Assembly (NCBI GenBank): GCA_021845985.1
Contig: JAJZES010000045.1
Location: forward strand, 62,001 to 126,000
Length of the DNA: 64,000 bases
Source of the DNA: Pseudomonadota bacterium
Lineage (GTDB): Bacteria; Pseudomonadota; Alphaproteobacteria; Acetobacterales; Acetobacteraceae
Direction of reading: 5' to 3'
Numbering within the stretch: position 1 is the stretch's first letter; every line of letters begins with the position of its first letter. Below are positions 31,641 to 39,442 of the stretch, one piece after another. The notes below the pieces were generated by a model. The model did no database searches and was not told the DNA's origin. It saw only the letters and a list, made by a program, of their open reading frames with translations. The translations under genes were made by a program, and so were the position numbers.

Positions 31641-33266
31641 ATGTCCGCCACCACCTCCGCCGCCGGCCAACTTGACCGATTTCTCGGATTCGCCTTCGCC
31701 GCAGCCGATCTGCTGGTGGAGGCGACACCGGAGGGCGAGATCACCTTCGTCACCGGCGCGGTGCAGTTGCGTCTCGGCGTATCGCCCGCCGCGCTGCTCG
31801 GCCAGCGCGTTACCGCTCTGGTGACGTTGGAGGACCGCGCGCCGCTTGCCATCGCGCTCGCCACCGCCGGCCTGCGCGGGCGGATCACCCCGATGGTGCT
31901 GCGGCTGAACGATGCCGAGCGCTCGCCGGTCACCGTCGGCGCCATCCTGGTGGCCGGTCCGCCGGCGCGGCTCTGCCTCGCCTTCGGCCAAGTGCCGATC
32001 GCCGCCCCGGCGGTGCCGACGCCCAGCCCCGGCGCGCTCGATGCCCGCAGCTTCACCCGCGAGGTGGAGGCCAGTCTGCGCGCCGGGCAGAGCGGCGCGG
32101 TGACCCTGATCGAAGTGAAGGACTGGTCCGCCATGTGTGAAGCGCTGTCGCCACCGGAGCGGCGACGCATGCGCGAGGGCATTGACGCGGCTCTCGGCGC
32201 CGGCACCCAGGGCGCCATCGCCGGCGAGATCGCCGCCGGCCGCTTCGGCGTGCTCAGCGGCAGCGGCGCCGATGTCGCCGCCATCTCGCGGCTGATCGAA
32301 CGGGCGGTGCGGGCGACTCGGCTGGTGCGTCCGCCGCGCGTCGATGGCACCGTCATGGCGCTGACGCCCGAGGCGATGGCGCCGTCGCAGGCGGCGCGCG
32401 CGCTGCGCTGGGTGCTGTCGCAATTCGCCACCGCCGGCATCGCCGGCGCCACCGCCGCCGGCAGCGGCGGCGGGCTGGAAAAAGTCATGTCGATCGCCGA
32501 GGCGCGCGCCCGGACGATGAGCGCCGCCATCGCCGACCGCCGCTTCCGGCTGAGCTTCCAGCCGGTCGTCGGCCTTGGCGACCGCAGGGTGCACCATTAC
32601 GAGTCGCTGCTCCGCCCGCTGCCCGCCGCCGACGGCACGGTGCTGGGCACGCAGGATTTCGTCACCTTCGTGGAAGCCGTCGGCCTGTCCGAGGAACTCG
32701 ACCTCGCAGTCGCCGAGCAGGCGCTGGCCACGCTGCGCGCCGCGCCGGCCGTCTCGATCGCGGTCAACGTCTCCGGCCTGTCGATGCAGAGCGCCGATTT
32801 CTGCGACCGGCTGCTGGCGCTGCTGCGCGGCGCGCCCGGCATCACCGCGGCGCAGCGGCTGCTGGTCGAGCTGACCGAAACTGCCGAGATCGACGACATG
32901 CCGCAGGCCGCCGCCAGCATCCACATGCTGCGCGCCGCCGGGGTGCCGGTCTGCCTGGACGATTTCGGCGCCGGCGCCGCCGCCTTCCACTACCTGCGTG
33001 ACTTCACCGTCGATTTCGTCAAGATTGATGGTGCCTATGTGCAGCGCGCGGCGCGCGAAACGCGCGAGCGGCAGCTTGTCGGCAGCATGGTGGAAATGGC
33101 GCTGGCGACCGGCGCGCAGGTGGTGGCGGAGATGATCGAGACCGACGAACAGGCCGCCATGATGCGGCAACTCGGCGTGCAGTTCGGCCAGGGCTGGCTG
33201 TTCGGCCGGCCCGGTCTGCTGCCCGGCCTCGGCCGCAGCGATGCCACCCGCCTTGCCACCGCCTGA
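31641..33266 (+). CDS. PAS-EAL domain protein, probable cyclic di-GMP phosphodiesterase
   Basis: A 541-residue soluble protein. Residues about 10-118 look like a PAS domain. Residues 135-225 look like a degenerate GGDEF domain without the GGDEF motif (IAAGRFGVL at that place). The EAL domain starts near 300: ESLLR (321-325), AVNVSGLSMQ, LLVELTETAEI, CLDDFGAGAAAFHYL, VKIDGAYV and AEMIET. The metal-binding and catalytic acidic residues appear intact, so hydrolysis of c-di-GMP is expected. A 94-base gap separates it from the acetyltransferase gene, so it may have its own promoter. It likely links motility with surface polysaccharide. Confidence 0.88.
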   Translation: MSATTSAAGQLDRFLGFAFAAADLLVEATPEGEITFVTGAVQLRLGVSPAALLGQRVTALVTLEDRAPLAIALATAGLRGRITPMVLRLNDAERSPVTVGAILVAGPPARLCLAFGQVPIAAPAVPTPSPGALDARSFTREVEASLRAGQSGAVTLIEVKDWSAMCEALSPPERRRMREGIDAALGAGTQGAIAGEIAAGRFGVLSGSGADVAAISRLIERAVRATRLVRPPRVDGTVMALTPEAMAPSQAARALRWVLSQFATAGIAGATAAGSGGGLEKVMSIAEARARTMSAAIADRRFRLSFQPVVGLGDRRVHHYESLLRPLPAADGTVLGTQDFVTFVEAVGLSEELDLAVAEQALATLRAAPAVSIAVNVSGLSMQSADFCDRLLALLRGAPGITAAQRLLVELTETAEIDDMPQAAASIHMLRAAGVPVCLDDFGAGAAAFHYLRDFTVDFVKIDGAYVQRAARETRERQLVGSMVEMALATGAQVVAEMIETDEQAAMMRQLGVQFGQGWLFGRPGLLPGLGRSDATRLATA

Positions 33267-33288
33267 GCCGCGCCGGCCCGATCCGACC

Positions 33289-35070
33289 ATGCCCGAGACT
33301 GTTCTGCGCGAGCCGCACGACCTCGACGATCCGGCGCTGCGCGACGCCGCCGTCGCCGCCGCCACCGGGCGGGCGCCGTTCGACCTGCTGCTGACCGGCG
33401 CGCTGGTCGCCGATGTGGCGATGCAGGAATTGCGGGCGGCCGATGTCGGCATTGTCGGCGGGCTGATCGCCAGCGTGCATCCGCCCGGCACGCGCGACGA
33501 TGCGCGTGCGCGCCGCGACCTCGCCGGCGCGGTGCTGGCGCCCGGCCTGATCGACACGCATCTGCACATCGAAAGCTCGATGATGACGCCGCGGCGCTAT
33601 GCCGAGGTGGTGGTGCCGCAGGGCACCACGACGATTTGCTGGGACCCGCACGAGGTCGGCAACGTGCTCGGGTTGGACGGGGTGCGCTGGGCGATCGAGG
33701 CCGCCGCCGGCCTGTCGCTGCGGGTGCTGGTGCTGGCGCCGTCCTGCGTACCCTCGGCGCCGGGGCTGGAGCGGGCCGGCGCCGCCTTTGGCCCGGACGA
33801 GATGGCGACCATGCTCGGCTGGCCGGAGGTGGCCGGCGTCGCCGAGGTGATGGACATGCGCGGCGTGCTGGAGCGCAGCGTCCGCATGCGCGGGATCGTC
33901 GATGCCGGTCTGGCCAGCGGCAAGCTGGTCTGCGGCCATGCGCGCGGGCTGGAGGGCGCGGCGCTGCAGGGCTTTGCCGCCGCCGGCATCGGCAGCGACC
34001 ATGAGATCACCGGCGGCGCCGACGTGCTGGCCAAGCTGCGCGCCGGCTTCACCGTCGAACTGCGCGGCTCGCACGACCATGTGCTGCGCGAGGCAGTGAC
34101 GGCGCTGGCCGGGCTGGCGCATCTGCCGCAGACGCTGACACTGTGTACCGACGACGTGTTCCCCGACGATCTGGTCGCCGTCGGCGGCATGATCGACGTG
34201 CTGCGCCGGGTGGTGCGCTACGGCATGGCGCCGCTGGCGGCGCTGCGGGCAGCGACGCTGAACGCGGCGATGCGGCTCGGCCGGCGCGATCTCGGGCTGG
34301 TGGCGCCGGGGCGGCGGGCCGATCTGATCGTGCTGTCCGATCTGACGACGCTGCGGGTGGGCGATGTCATCGTCTCCGGCCGGCATGTCGCCGCGTCCGG
34401 GCGGATGCTGGCGCCGGTTCGCCGCGATGCGGCGCCGGCGCCGACCGCGACGATGCATGTGCCGCCGCTCGCCGCCGCCGATTTCGTGCTGCGCGCGGCG
34501 GACGGCGCGGTGCGCCTGCGCAGCGTCGTGCAGCCGCGCTTCACCCGCTGGGGCGAGCTTGCCGCCGAGGCAAGCGGCGGTGCCGTGGCGCTGCCCGACG
34601 GCGCGATATTGATGGCGGTGATCCATCGTCACGGCCTCGCCCCGGCGGTGCCGGTGCTCGGCGTGCTGGAGGGGTGGAGCTCCTGGCGCGGCGCGCTGGC
34701 GACGACGGTGTCGCATGACAGCCACAACCTCGTAGTGTTCGGCCGCGCCGCGGACGACATGGCGGCGGCGGCGAATGCGGTGATTGCCGCCGGCGGCGGC
34801 ATGGCGGTGGCGCAGGACGGCGGCGTCACCGCGCTGCTGGCGCTGCCGGTCTGCGGGTTGCTGTCGGAGGCGCCGGCGACGGAGGTGGCGGCGGCGTTCC
34901 GCGCGCTGCGCGCCGCGGCAGACCGGATCGTGGACTGGCAGCCGCCGGGGCTGACCTTCAAATCGGTGGTCGGCGCCAGCCTCGCCTGCAATCCCGGCCC
35001 GCATGTCACCGATCTCGGCATCACCGACGGCAGCGACGGGCGGGTGTTCGCCGAGACGCTGATCGGCTGA
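33289..35070 (+). CDS. ade: Adenine deaminase
   Basis: A 593-residue amidohydrolase, converting adenine to hypoxanthine and ammonia. HLHIESSMMTP (from residue 91) carries the first metal ligands; CGHARGLEG, TDDVFPDDL and VSHDSHNLVVFG are family motifs. The C-terminal ADE domain includes GGMAVAQDGGVTALLALPV. ATG 33289 is preferred; the frame is open 16 codons upstream but that part is Pro/Arg-rich. It follows the EAL gene by 22 bases. The Mo hydroxylase 3.5 kb downstream could in principle take its product, though it looks more like an N-heterocycle hydroxylase. Confidence 0.92.
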   Translation: MPETVLREPHDLDDPALRDAAVAAATGRAPFDLLLTGALVADVAMQELRAADVGIVGGLIASVHPPGTRDDARARRDLAGAVLAPGLIDTHLHIESSMMTPRRYAEVVVPQGTTTICWDPHEVGNVLGLDGVRWAIEAAAGLSLRVLVLAPSCVPSAPGLERAGAAFGPDEMATMLGWPEVAGVAEVMDMRGVLERSVRMRGIVDAGLASGKLVCGHARGLEGAALQGFAAAGIGSDHEITGGADVLAKLRAGFTVELRGSHDHVLREAVTALAGLAHLPQTLTLCTDDVFPDDLVAVGGMIDVLRRVVRYGMAPLAALRAATLNAAMRLGRRDLGLVAPGRRADLIVLSDLTTLRVGDVIVSGRHVAASGRMLAPVRRDAAPAPTATMHVPPLAAADFVLRAADGAVRLRSVVQPRFTRWGELAAEASGGAVALPDGAILMAVIHRHGLAPAVPVLGVLEGWSSWRGALATTVSHDSHNLVVFGRAADDMAAAANAVIAAGGGMAVAQDGGVTALLALPVCGLLSEAPATEVAAAFRALRAAADRIVDWQPPGLTFKSVVGASLACNPGPHVTDLGITDGSDGRVFAETLIG

Positions 35071-35285
35071 TCCCTGGCTCGGGCGCGGCGGCTGCCGCGG
35101 CAGCGCTAGGTTGCCGCTGCGCCGGAGCCGACAGTCGAGATCGCCGCCGCCGCGCTTCTGGCGGACGGCATTCTTGCCGCGCCGGCGATCCGGCCGGTGA
35201 TGGATGCGTGCCGGCAGGTGGAAACCCTGCCCGACGCCGGCGATGACGGGGCGTCGGATGCCGGCCAGAGATCAGGCGGCGCAGG
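35071..35285. other. 215-base gap between convergent genes, with a possible start-less coding remnant
   Basis: No complete gene. The plus strand at about 35131-35268 translates to a protein-like stretch (TVEIAAAALLADGILAAPAI, then RPVMDACRQVETLPDAGDD) that begins after an in-frame TAG at 35107 and lacks a convincing start. It may be a decayed gene fragment or chance coding in GC-rich DNA. No strong hairpin or promoter was recognised. Confidence 0.3.
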
Positions 35286-36845
35286 TCATTGCGGCAGCCG
35301 CGTCGTCAGATAGGTGTCGAACATCGTCCTGCGCTGCGGGTCCAGCACCGCGATCGGCTGCGTCACGTCGCCAAGCTGCATGATTGTCGGCCCGGTCGGC
35401 GCGAAGCGCGGCCATGTCGGCAGCCCGTCGCCGTTCGGGTCGCCGGTCTTGGCGAAGTTGGTCCAGTATTGCTGCATCTGGTCCGACAGTTCGCGGTCCC
35501 GCGCCGACCACGGCCGATCGACCGATGCCTGGGTGCCGAACACATAGACGAGTTCCGCCGAGTGGAACGCACCGACCTTGATCGGGTCCGAGCCCGGCGC
35601 AAGCCGCACGAAGCGGTACACGAAGGCCGGAATGCCCTGCGCCGCCACCACTTGCGCCTCGCGCGCCGAGGCGGCCAGCAGGTAGTCGCTCTGCATGCGG
35701 TCCTGCGCCGCCGTGGCGTCGTCGGCATCTGCGCCGCTGTAGCGCGCGGCGACCTCGGCGCCCTCGGCGGCGAAGCGCCGGCGGGCCAGCGCCGCCAGCC
35801 CCGCCGGCGTCGTCGGGGGCAGCAGTTCGGTGCCCTCGTCGTAATTCACCCCGATCAGCAGCGCGGCGGCATTGCCGCCACCGGCAATCATCGCCGGCAT
35901 GTCCTGCGGCAGGATATGCCCGTCCACGTTCGGCCGCAGCCCGAAGCCGACCGCATTGCCCCGCATGGCGCGAACCAGATCGGTGCTCGCGACCATGCGC
36001 AGATCCGCCACGCTGTCGGCACCGACCGCGTGGGCAAAGGCCGCGCCGCCCGCTTCGGCCTGCGCCAGCGTCTGCATCGGATCGGCCATGCCGAACATCG
36101 GATAACTCTCGACGATGGCGCGCCGGAACAGGCCATGCGCCAGCGGCGCGGCGATCATCGCGTTGACCCCCATCGCGCCGGCGGATTGGCCGAACACCGT
36201 GACCGCGTCAGGGTCGCCGCCGAAGCCGGCAATGTTGCCGTGGACCCAGCGCAGCGCCGCGAGCATGTCGAGCAGGCCGTAATTGCCCGAGACATGATCG
36301 GGACTTTCGCGGTCCAGCTCGGGCAGTGCCAGAAAGCCGAGCGGCCCGAGCCGATAATTGATCGTCACCACCACCACGCCACGACGCGCCAGCGCGGCGC
36401 CGTCAAAGCTCGCCAGCGACCCCGACCCCTGCACGAAGCCGCCGCCGTAGAACCACACCATGACCGGCAGCGCGTGGCCCAACGGCGCGGTCGGCGTCCA
36501 GATGTTGAGGTAGAGGCAATCCTCGCTCTGCCGCTCGGAGGTGCGGAAAAACTCGTTCTGATAGAACGAGCCGGGCGGCGGCAGCGGTTGCGGACAGGCG
36601 GCTGCGGCATGGGTGGTTTCCAGCACGCCCTGCCACGGCGCCACCGGTTGCGGCGGGCGCCAGCGCAGCCCGGCCACCGGCGGTGCTGCGAACGGCACGC
36701 CGAGATATTGGCTGACGGCGCCATCGGCGCTCACCGTCCCGAGGATGGCGCCGCCCTGCACCTGCACCGTTGCCGCCGTGGCCCCGCCGGCCCACAGCAG
36801 CCACAGCGCGGCGGCGGCCGCGGCGATGCGTCGTGTCATTGCCAT
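35286..36845 (-). CDS. Secreted type-B carboxylesterase
   Basis: A 519-residue alpha/beta hydrolase with a signal peptide (MAMTRRIAAAAAALWLLWAG, then GATAA). QYLGVPFAAPPVAGLRWRPP and SEDCLYLNIWTPTAPLGHAL are type-B signatures. YGGGFVQGSG forms the oxyanion hole and TVFGQSAGAMGVN holds the nucleophilic serine. VNYDEGTELLPP holds the probable acidic residue and GAFHSAELVYVFG the histidine. It acts on ester bonds in the periplasm or outside the cell; the substrate is unknown. It overlaps the preceding esterase gene by ten bases, so the two are co-transcribed. Confidence 0.9.
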   Translation of the reverse strand: MAMTRRIAAAAAALWLLWAGGATAATVQVQGGAILGTVSADGAVSQYLGVPFAAPPVAGLRWRPPQPVAPWQGVLETTHAAAACPQPLPPPGSFYQNEFFRTSERQSEDCLYLNIWTPTAPLGHALPVMVWFYGGGFVQGSGSLASFDGAALARRGVVVVTINYRLGPLGFLALPELDRESPDHVSGNYGLLDMLAALRWVHGNIAGFGGDPDAVTVFGQSAGAMGVNAMIAAPLAHGLFRRAIVESYPMFGMADPMQTLAQAEAGGAAFAHAVGADSVADLRMVASTDLVRAMRGNAVGFGLRPNVDGHILPQDMPAMIAGGGNAAALLIGVNYDEGTELLPPTTPAGLAALARRRFAAEGAEVAARYSGADADDATAAQDRMQSDYLLAASAREAQVVAAQGIPAFVYRFVRLAPGSDPIKVGAFHSAELVYVFGTQASVDRPWSARDRELSDQMQQYWTNFAKTGDPNGDGLPTWPRFAPTGPTIMQLGDVTQPIAVLDPQRRTMFDTYLTTRLPQ

Positions 36846-38443
36846 GTCCTCGCCACCAGACCCGCGTGTTCCCAGAAGGCGCAGTTGTGTTCAGCCGCAA
36901 ACGTCTCGGTCGGCGCCGGCGCGGCGGAGATCGACAGCACCGCGGGATGCTCGCCGGTGTAGCGTGGCCATGCCACCCCGACCGCCGCGTCCTGAACTGT
37001 GCCGGGATCGCCGGCGGCAACGAAGCGCGACCAGTAGCCGATCATCATCCGCGACAGCGCCGCATGGTATCCCAACAGCGGCCGGCCCTCGACGTCGTTG
37101 TCGAACACATAGCCGAGGTCGCTGGTGTGGTAGGAGAGATTCGGCAGATCGGCGCCCTGCGGCAGCGGCTGCTGCTGCGCCGGGTCGGCGATGTCGAGTT
37201 GATAGCCGAACACCGGGACGAAGTGCGACATGTCGGCGCGCGCCAGATTGGCCATGCAGGCGAAGCGGCGGTCGGTCAGCACGCTGCCGATCAGCGTCGC
37301 GGCGTTGACATAGGCGTCGGGCGGATACTGTACCAGCACGGCCTCCGCAGCGCCGCCGAAACTGGCCTTGAGTTGCGCCGGCAGATCCGCGCGCGTCAGG
37401 TCGCGCTGCAACACGTCGGACTCGACGCGGGCGGTGAACAGGTAGTTTTCCCTGGCATTGCTGCCGATCAGAACAGGAACCCGGACGAAGCGCCCCTGCT
37501 GGAACGCGGCAAACGGATCGAGTGGCAGCACCGCTCCGTCCTGCACCATCGTCGGCCGCACCGTCATGCGCAGAAACGCCTGCACCGGCGCCGCCCGCAG
37601 GCAGGCCAGTAGGCCGGGACCGCCGGGGCAGCCGATTTCATCGAGCGCATGCGCATAGGTCTGCGCCTCGGCCTGCGCCAGCGGCACCGTATGGGCGCCA
37701 TCGGTGCTGCTTTGCACGATGGCGCGCTGGAACAACCCCTCCGAGGCGGGCGAGGCGAGCAGCCCGAGCACCAGATTGGCGCCGGCGGATTCACCCATCA
37801 CGGTGATCCGGTGCGGGTCGCCGCCGAACGCCGCGATGTTGCGGTTGACCCAGCCCAGCGCCGCCTGGGCATCGAGCAGGCCGTAATTGCCCGACACATG
37901 TCGCGCATCCGCTGCATCGAGCGCCGCGGCAGCCAGAAAGCCAAGCGCGCCGACGCGGTAATTCGCGCTGACGACAACGGCATGCGCCTGCTCGGCGAGC
38001 CGGGTCGCGTCATACTGCCGGGCGGCGCCGTAGCCCTCGACGAAGCCGCCGCCATGCAGCCAGACGATCACCGGCCGCGCCGCCGCCGCGGATTGCGGCG
38101 CCCACACGTTGAGATAGAGGCAGTCTTCGGTGTTGCTGGCCAGCCCGGCCGGATCGGCCGATGCGGTCTGCGGACAGGACGAGGGCGGGATCGTCGCCTG
38201 CAGCGCGGCCGTCCATGCCGCCGGCGCGGCGGGCGGCGCCAGCCGCAGCCCGCCGACCGGCGGCGCCGCGAATGGAATGCCGAAGAACACATCGACACCA
38301 GCGCGATGCACCCCGGCGACCGGCCCGAACTCCGTCTGCACGACCGGGGCCGGCTGCGCGCCGGCGGGGGAGATTGAAACCGCCGCCACGAGGCAGGCAA
38401 CGACGCCGCCGAGGAGGGCGGACGAGACAGCGAACCGGGGCAT
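36836..38443 (-). CDS. Secreted type-B carboxylesterase (tandem paralogue)
   Basis: A 535-residue paralogue of the downstream esterase. ATG 38443 (GGGAAG upstream) gives a signal peptide MPRFAVSSALLGGVVACLVA through PAGAQ; the frame is open further upstream without signal character. Motifs: FFGIPFAAPPVGGLRLAPPA, NTEDCLYLNVWAPQ, HGGGFVEGYG oxyanion hole, VMGESAGANLVLGLL nucleophile, GSNARENYLF acidic region and LSYHTSDLGYVFD histidine. The acidic region differs from the YDEG of its neighbour, so substrate range may differ. It is transcribed divergently from the Mo-hydroxylase operon, from which a 162-base gap separates it. Confidence 0.88.
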   Translation of the reverse strand: MPRFAVSSALLGGVVACLVAAVSISPAGAQPAPVVQTEFGPVAGVHRAGVDVFFGIPFAAPPVGGLRLAPPAAPAAWTAALQATIPPSSCPQTASADPAGLASNTEDCLYLNVWAPQSAAAARPVIVWLHGGGFVEGYGAARQYDATRLAEQAHAVVVSANYRVGALGFLAAAALDAADARHVSGNYGLLDAQAALGWVNRNIAAFGGDPHRITVMGESAGANLVLGLLASPASEGLFQRAIVQSSTDGAHTVPLAQAEAQTYAHALDEIGCPGGPGLLACLRAAPVQAFLRMTVRPTMVQDGAVLPLDPFAAFQQGRFVRVPVLIGSNARENYLFTARVESDVLQRDLTRADLPAQLKASFGGAAEAVLVQYPPDAYVNAATLIGSVLTDRRFACMANLARADMSHFVPVFGYQLDIADPAQQQPLPQGADLPNLSYHTSDLGYVFDNDVEGRPLLGYHAALSRMMIGYWSRFVAAGDPGTVQDAAVGVAWPRYTGEHPAVLSISAAPAPTETFAAEHNCAFWEHAGLVARTWQ

Positions 38444-38546
38444 GGACGTTGCTTCCCGCAGGTTTTGCTGCAGGCTATCCGATGTACCGCTGACTGGCCA
38501 TGGCCCTGCCCGCCGCGACCGCGACAACGGCGGAAAACATCGCCGG

Positions 38547-38576
38547 TTGACAGCTTGGCGAAACCGGTCCGATCAT
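38547..38576 (+). promoter_or_regulatory. Possible sigma-70-type promoter before the Mo-hydroxylase operon
   Basis: A perfect -35 hexamer TTGACA is followed after 18 bases by GATCAT, which matches four of six -10 positions. Transcription would start near 38583, about 23 bases before the ATG at 38606. It sits in the divergent gap with the esterase genes. Confidence 0.4.
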
Positions 38577-38605
38577 ATGTGTGCAAACAATCTCGGAGCG
38601 GTGCG

Positions 38606-39442
38606 ATGGGTCAGCATCTCCGTCCGGCAACGCTGGAGGCGGCCGTTGCGCTGCTCGCCGAACGCCCGCGTACCGTGCTCGCCGGCGGCACCGACCATTA
38701 TCCGGCACGGGTAATGGCGGCGCCGGAGGAGGACGTGCTCGACATCGCCCGCCTGCCCGGCCTCCGCGCCATCACGCACGTTGACGGCGCCTGGATCATC
38801 CCCTGCCTTGCCACCTGGACCGACCTGATCGCGGCGGCGCTGCCGCCGGCCTTCGACGGGCTGCGCGCGGCAGCGCGCCAGGTCGGCGGGGTGCAGGTGC
38901 AGAACGTCGCCACGGTGGTCGGCAATCTGTGCAACGCCAGCCCGGCGGCGGATGGCGTGCCGTGCCTGCTGGCGCTGGACGCTTCGGTCGAGCTGGTCTC
39001 GCTGCGCGGCCGGCGGCTGGTGCCGGTGGCCGAGTTCGTGCTCGGCCCGCGGCAGACGGCACGGCGGCCGGATGAGCTGGCGATCGGGCTGCGCATTCCG
39101 GCGCAGCACGGGTGCGGTTCGTTCCTCAAGCTCGGCGCCCGCCGCTATCTCGTCATCTCCATCGTGATGGTTTCGCTGGTCGCCGAAATGGCCGGCGGGC
39201 GGATCGCGCGGGCGCGGGTCGCGGTCGGTGCCTGTTCGCCGGTGGCGCGGCGGCTGCCGGCGCTGGAGGCGGCGCTGGCCGGGCAGGTGCCGGACGCGGC
39301 GCTGGTGCAGGCCGGGCATCTGGCGCCGCTGACGCCGATCGACGACATCCGCGCCACCGGCGCCTACCGGCAGGCCGCCGCGCTGGAACTGCTGCGCCGG
39401 GCGGTGGCGGCTTTGGGCGACACGGGGGCGATGGCGGCATGA
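38606..39442 (+). CDS. Molybdenum hydroxylase FAD-binding (medium) subunit
   Basis: A 278-residue CO-dehydrogenase/xanthine-dehydrogenase-type flavoprotein. TVLAGGTDHYPARVM is the FAD-binding loop. VGGVQVQNVATVVGNLCNAS then PAADGVPCLLAL is the second family motif, and SFLKLGARRYLVISIVMVSL lies in the C-terminal lobe. GGAG precedes ATG 38606. It passes electrons from the Fe-S/Mo subunit, whose gene overlaps it by four bases, to an acceptor. It heads the catabolic run that extends to 50407. Confidence 0.9.
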   Translation: MGQHLRPATLEAAVALLAERPRTVLAGGTDHYPARVMAAPEEDVLDIARLPGLRAITHVDGAWIIPCLATWTDLIAAALPPAFDGLRAAARQVGGVQVQNVATVVGNLCNASPAADGVPCLLALDASVELVSLRGRRLVPVAEFVLGPRQTARRPDELAIGLRIPAQHGCGSFLKLGARRYLVISIVMVSLVAEMAGGRIARARVAVGACSPVARRLPALEAALAGQVPDAALVQAGHLAPLTPIDDIRATGAYRQAAALELLRRAVAALGDTGAMAA

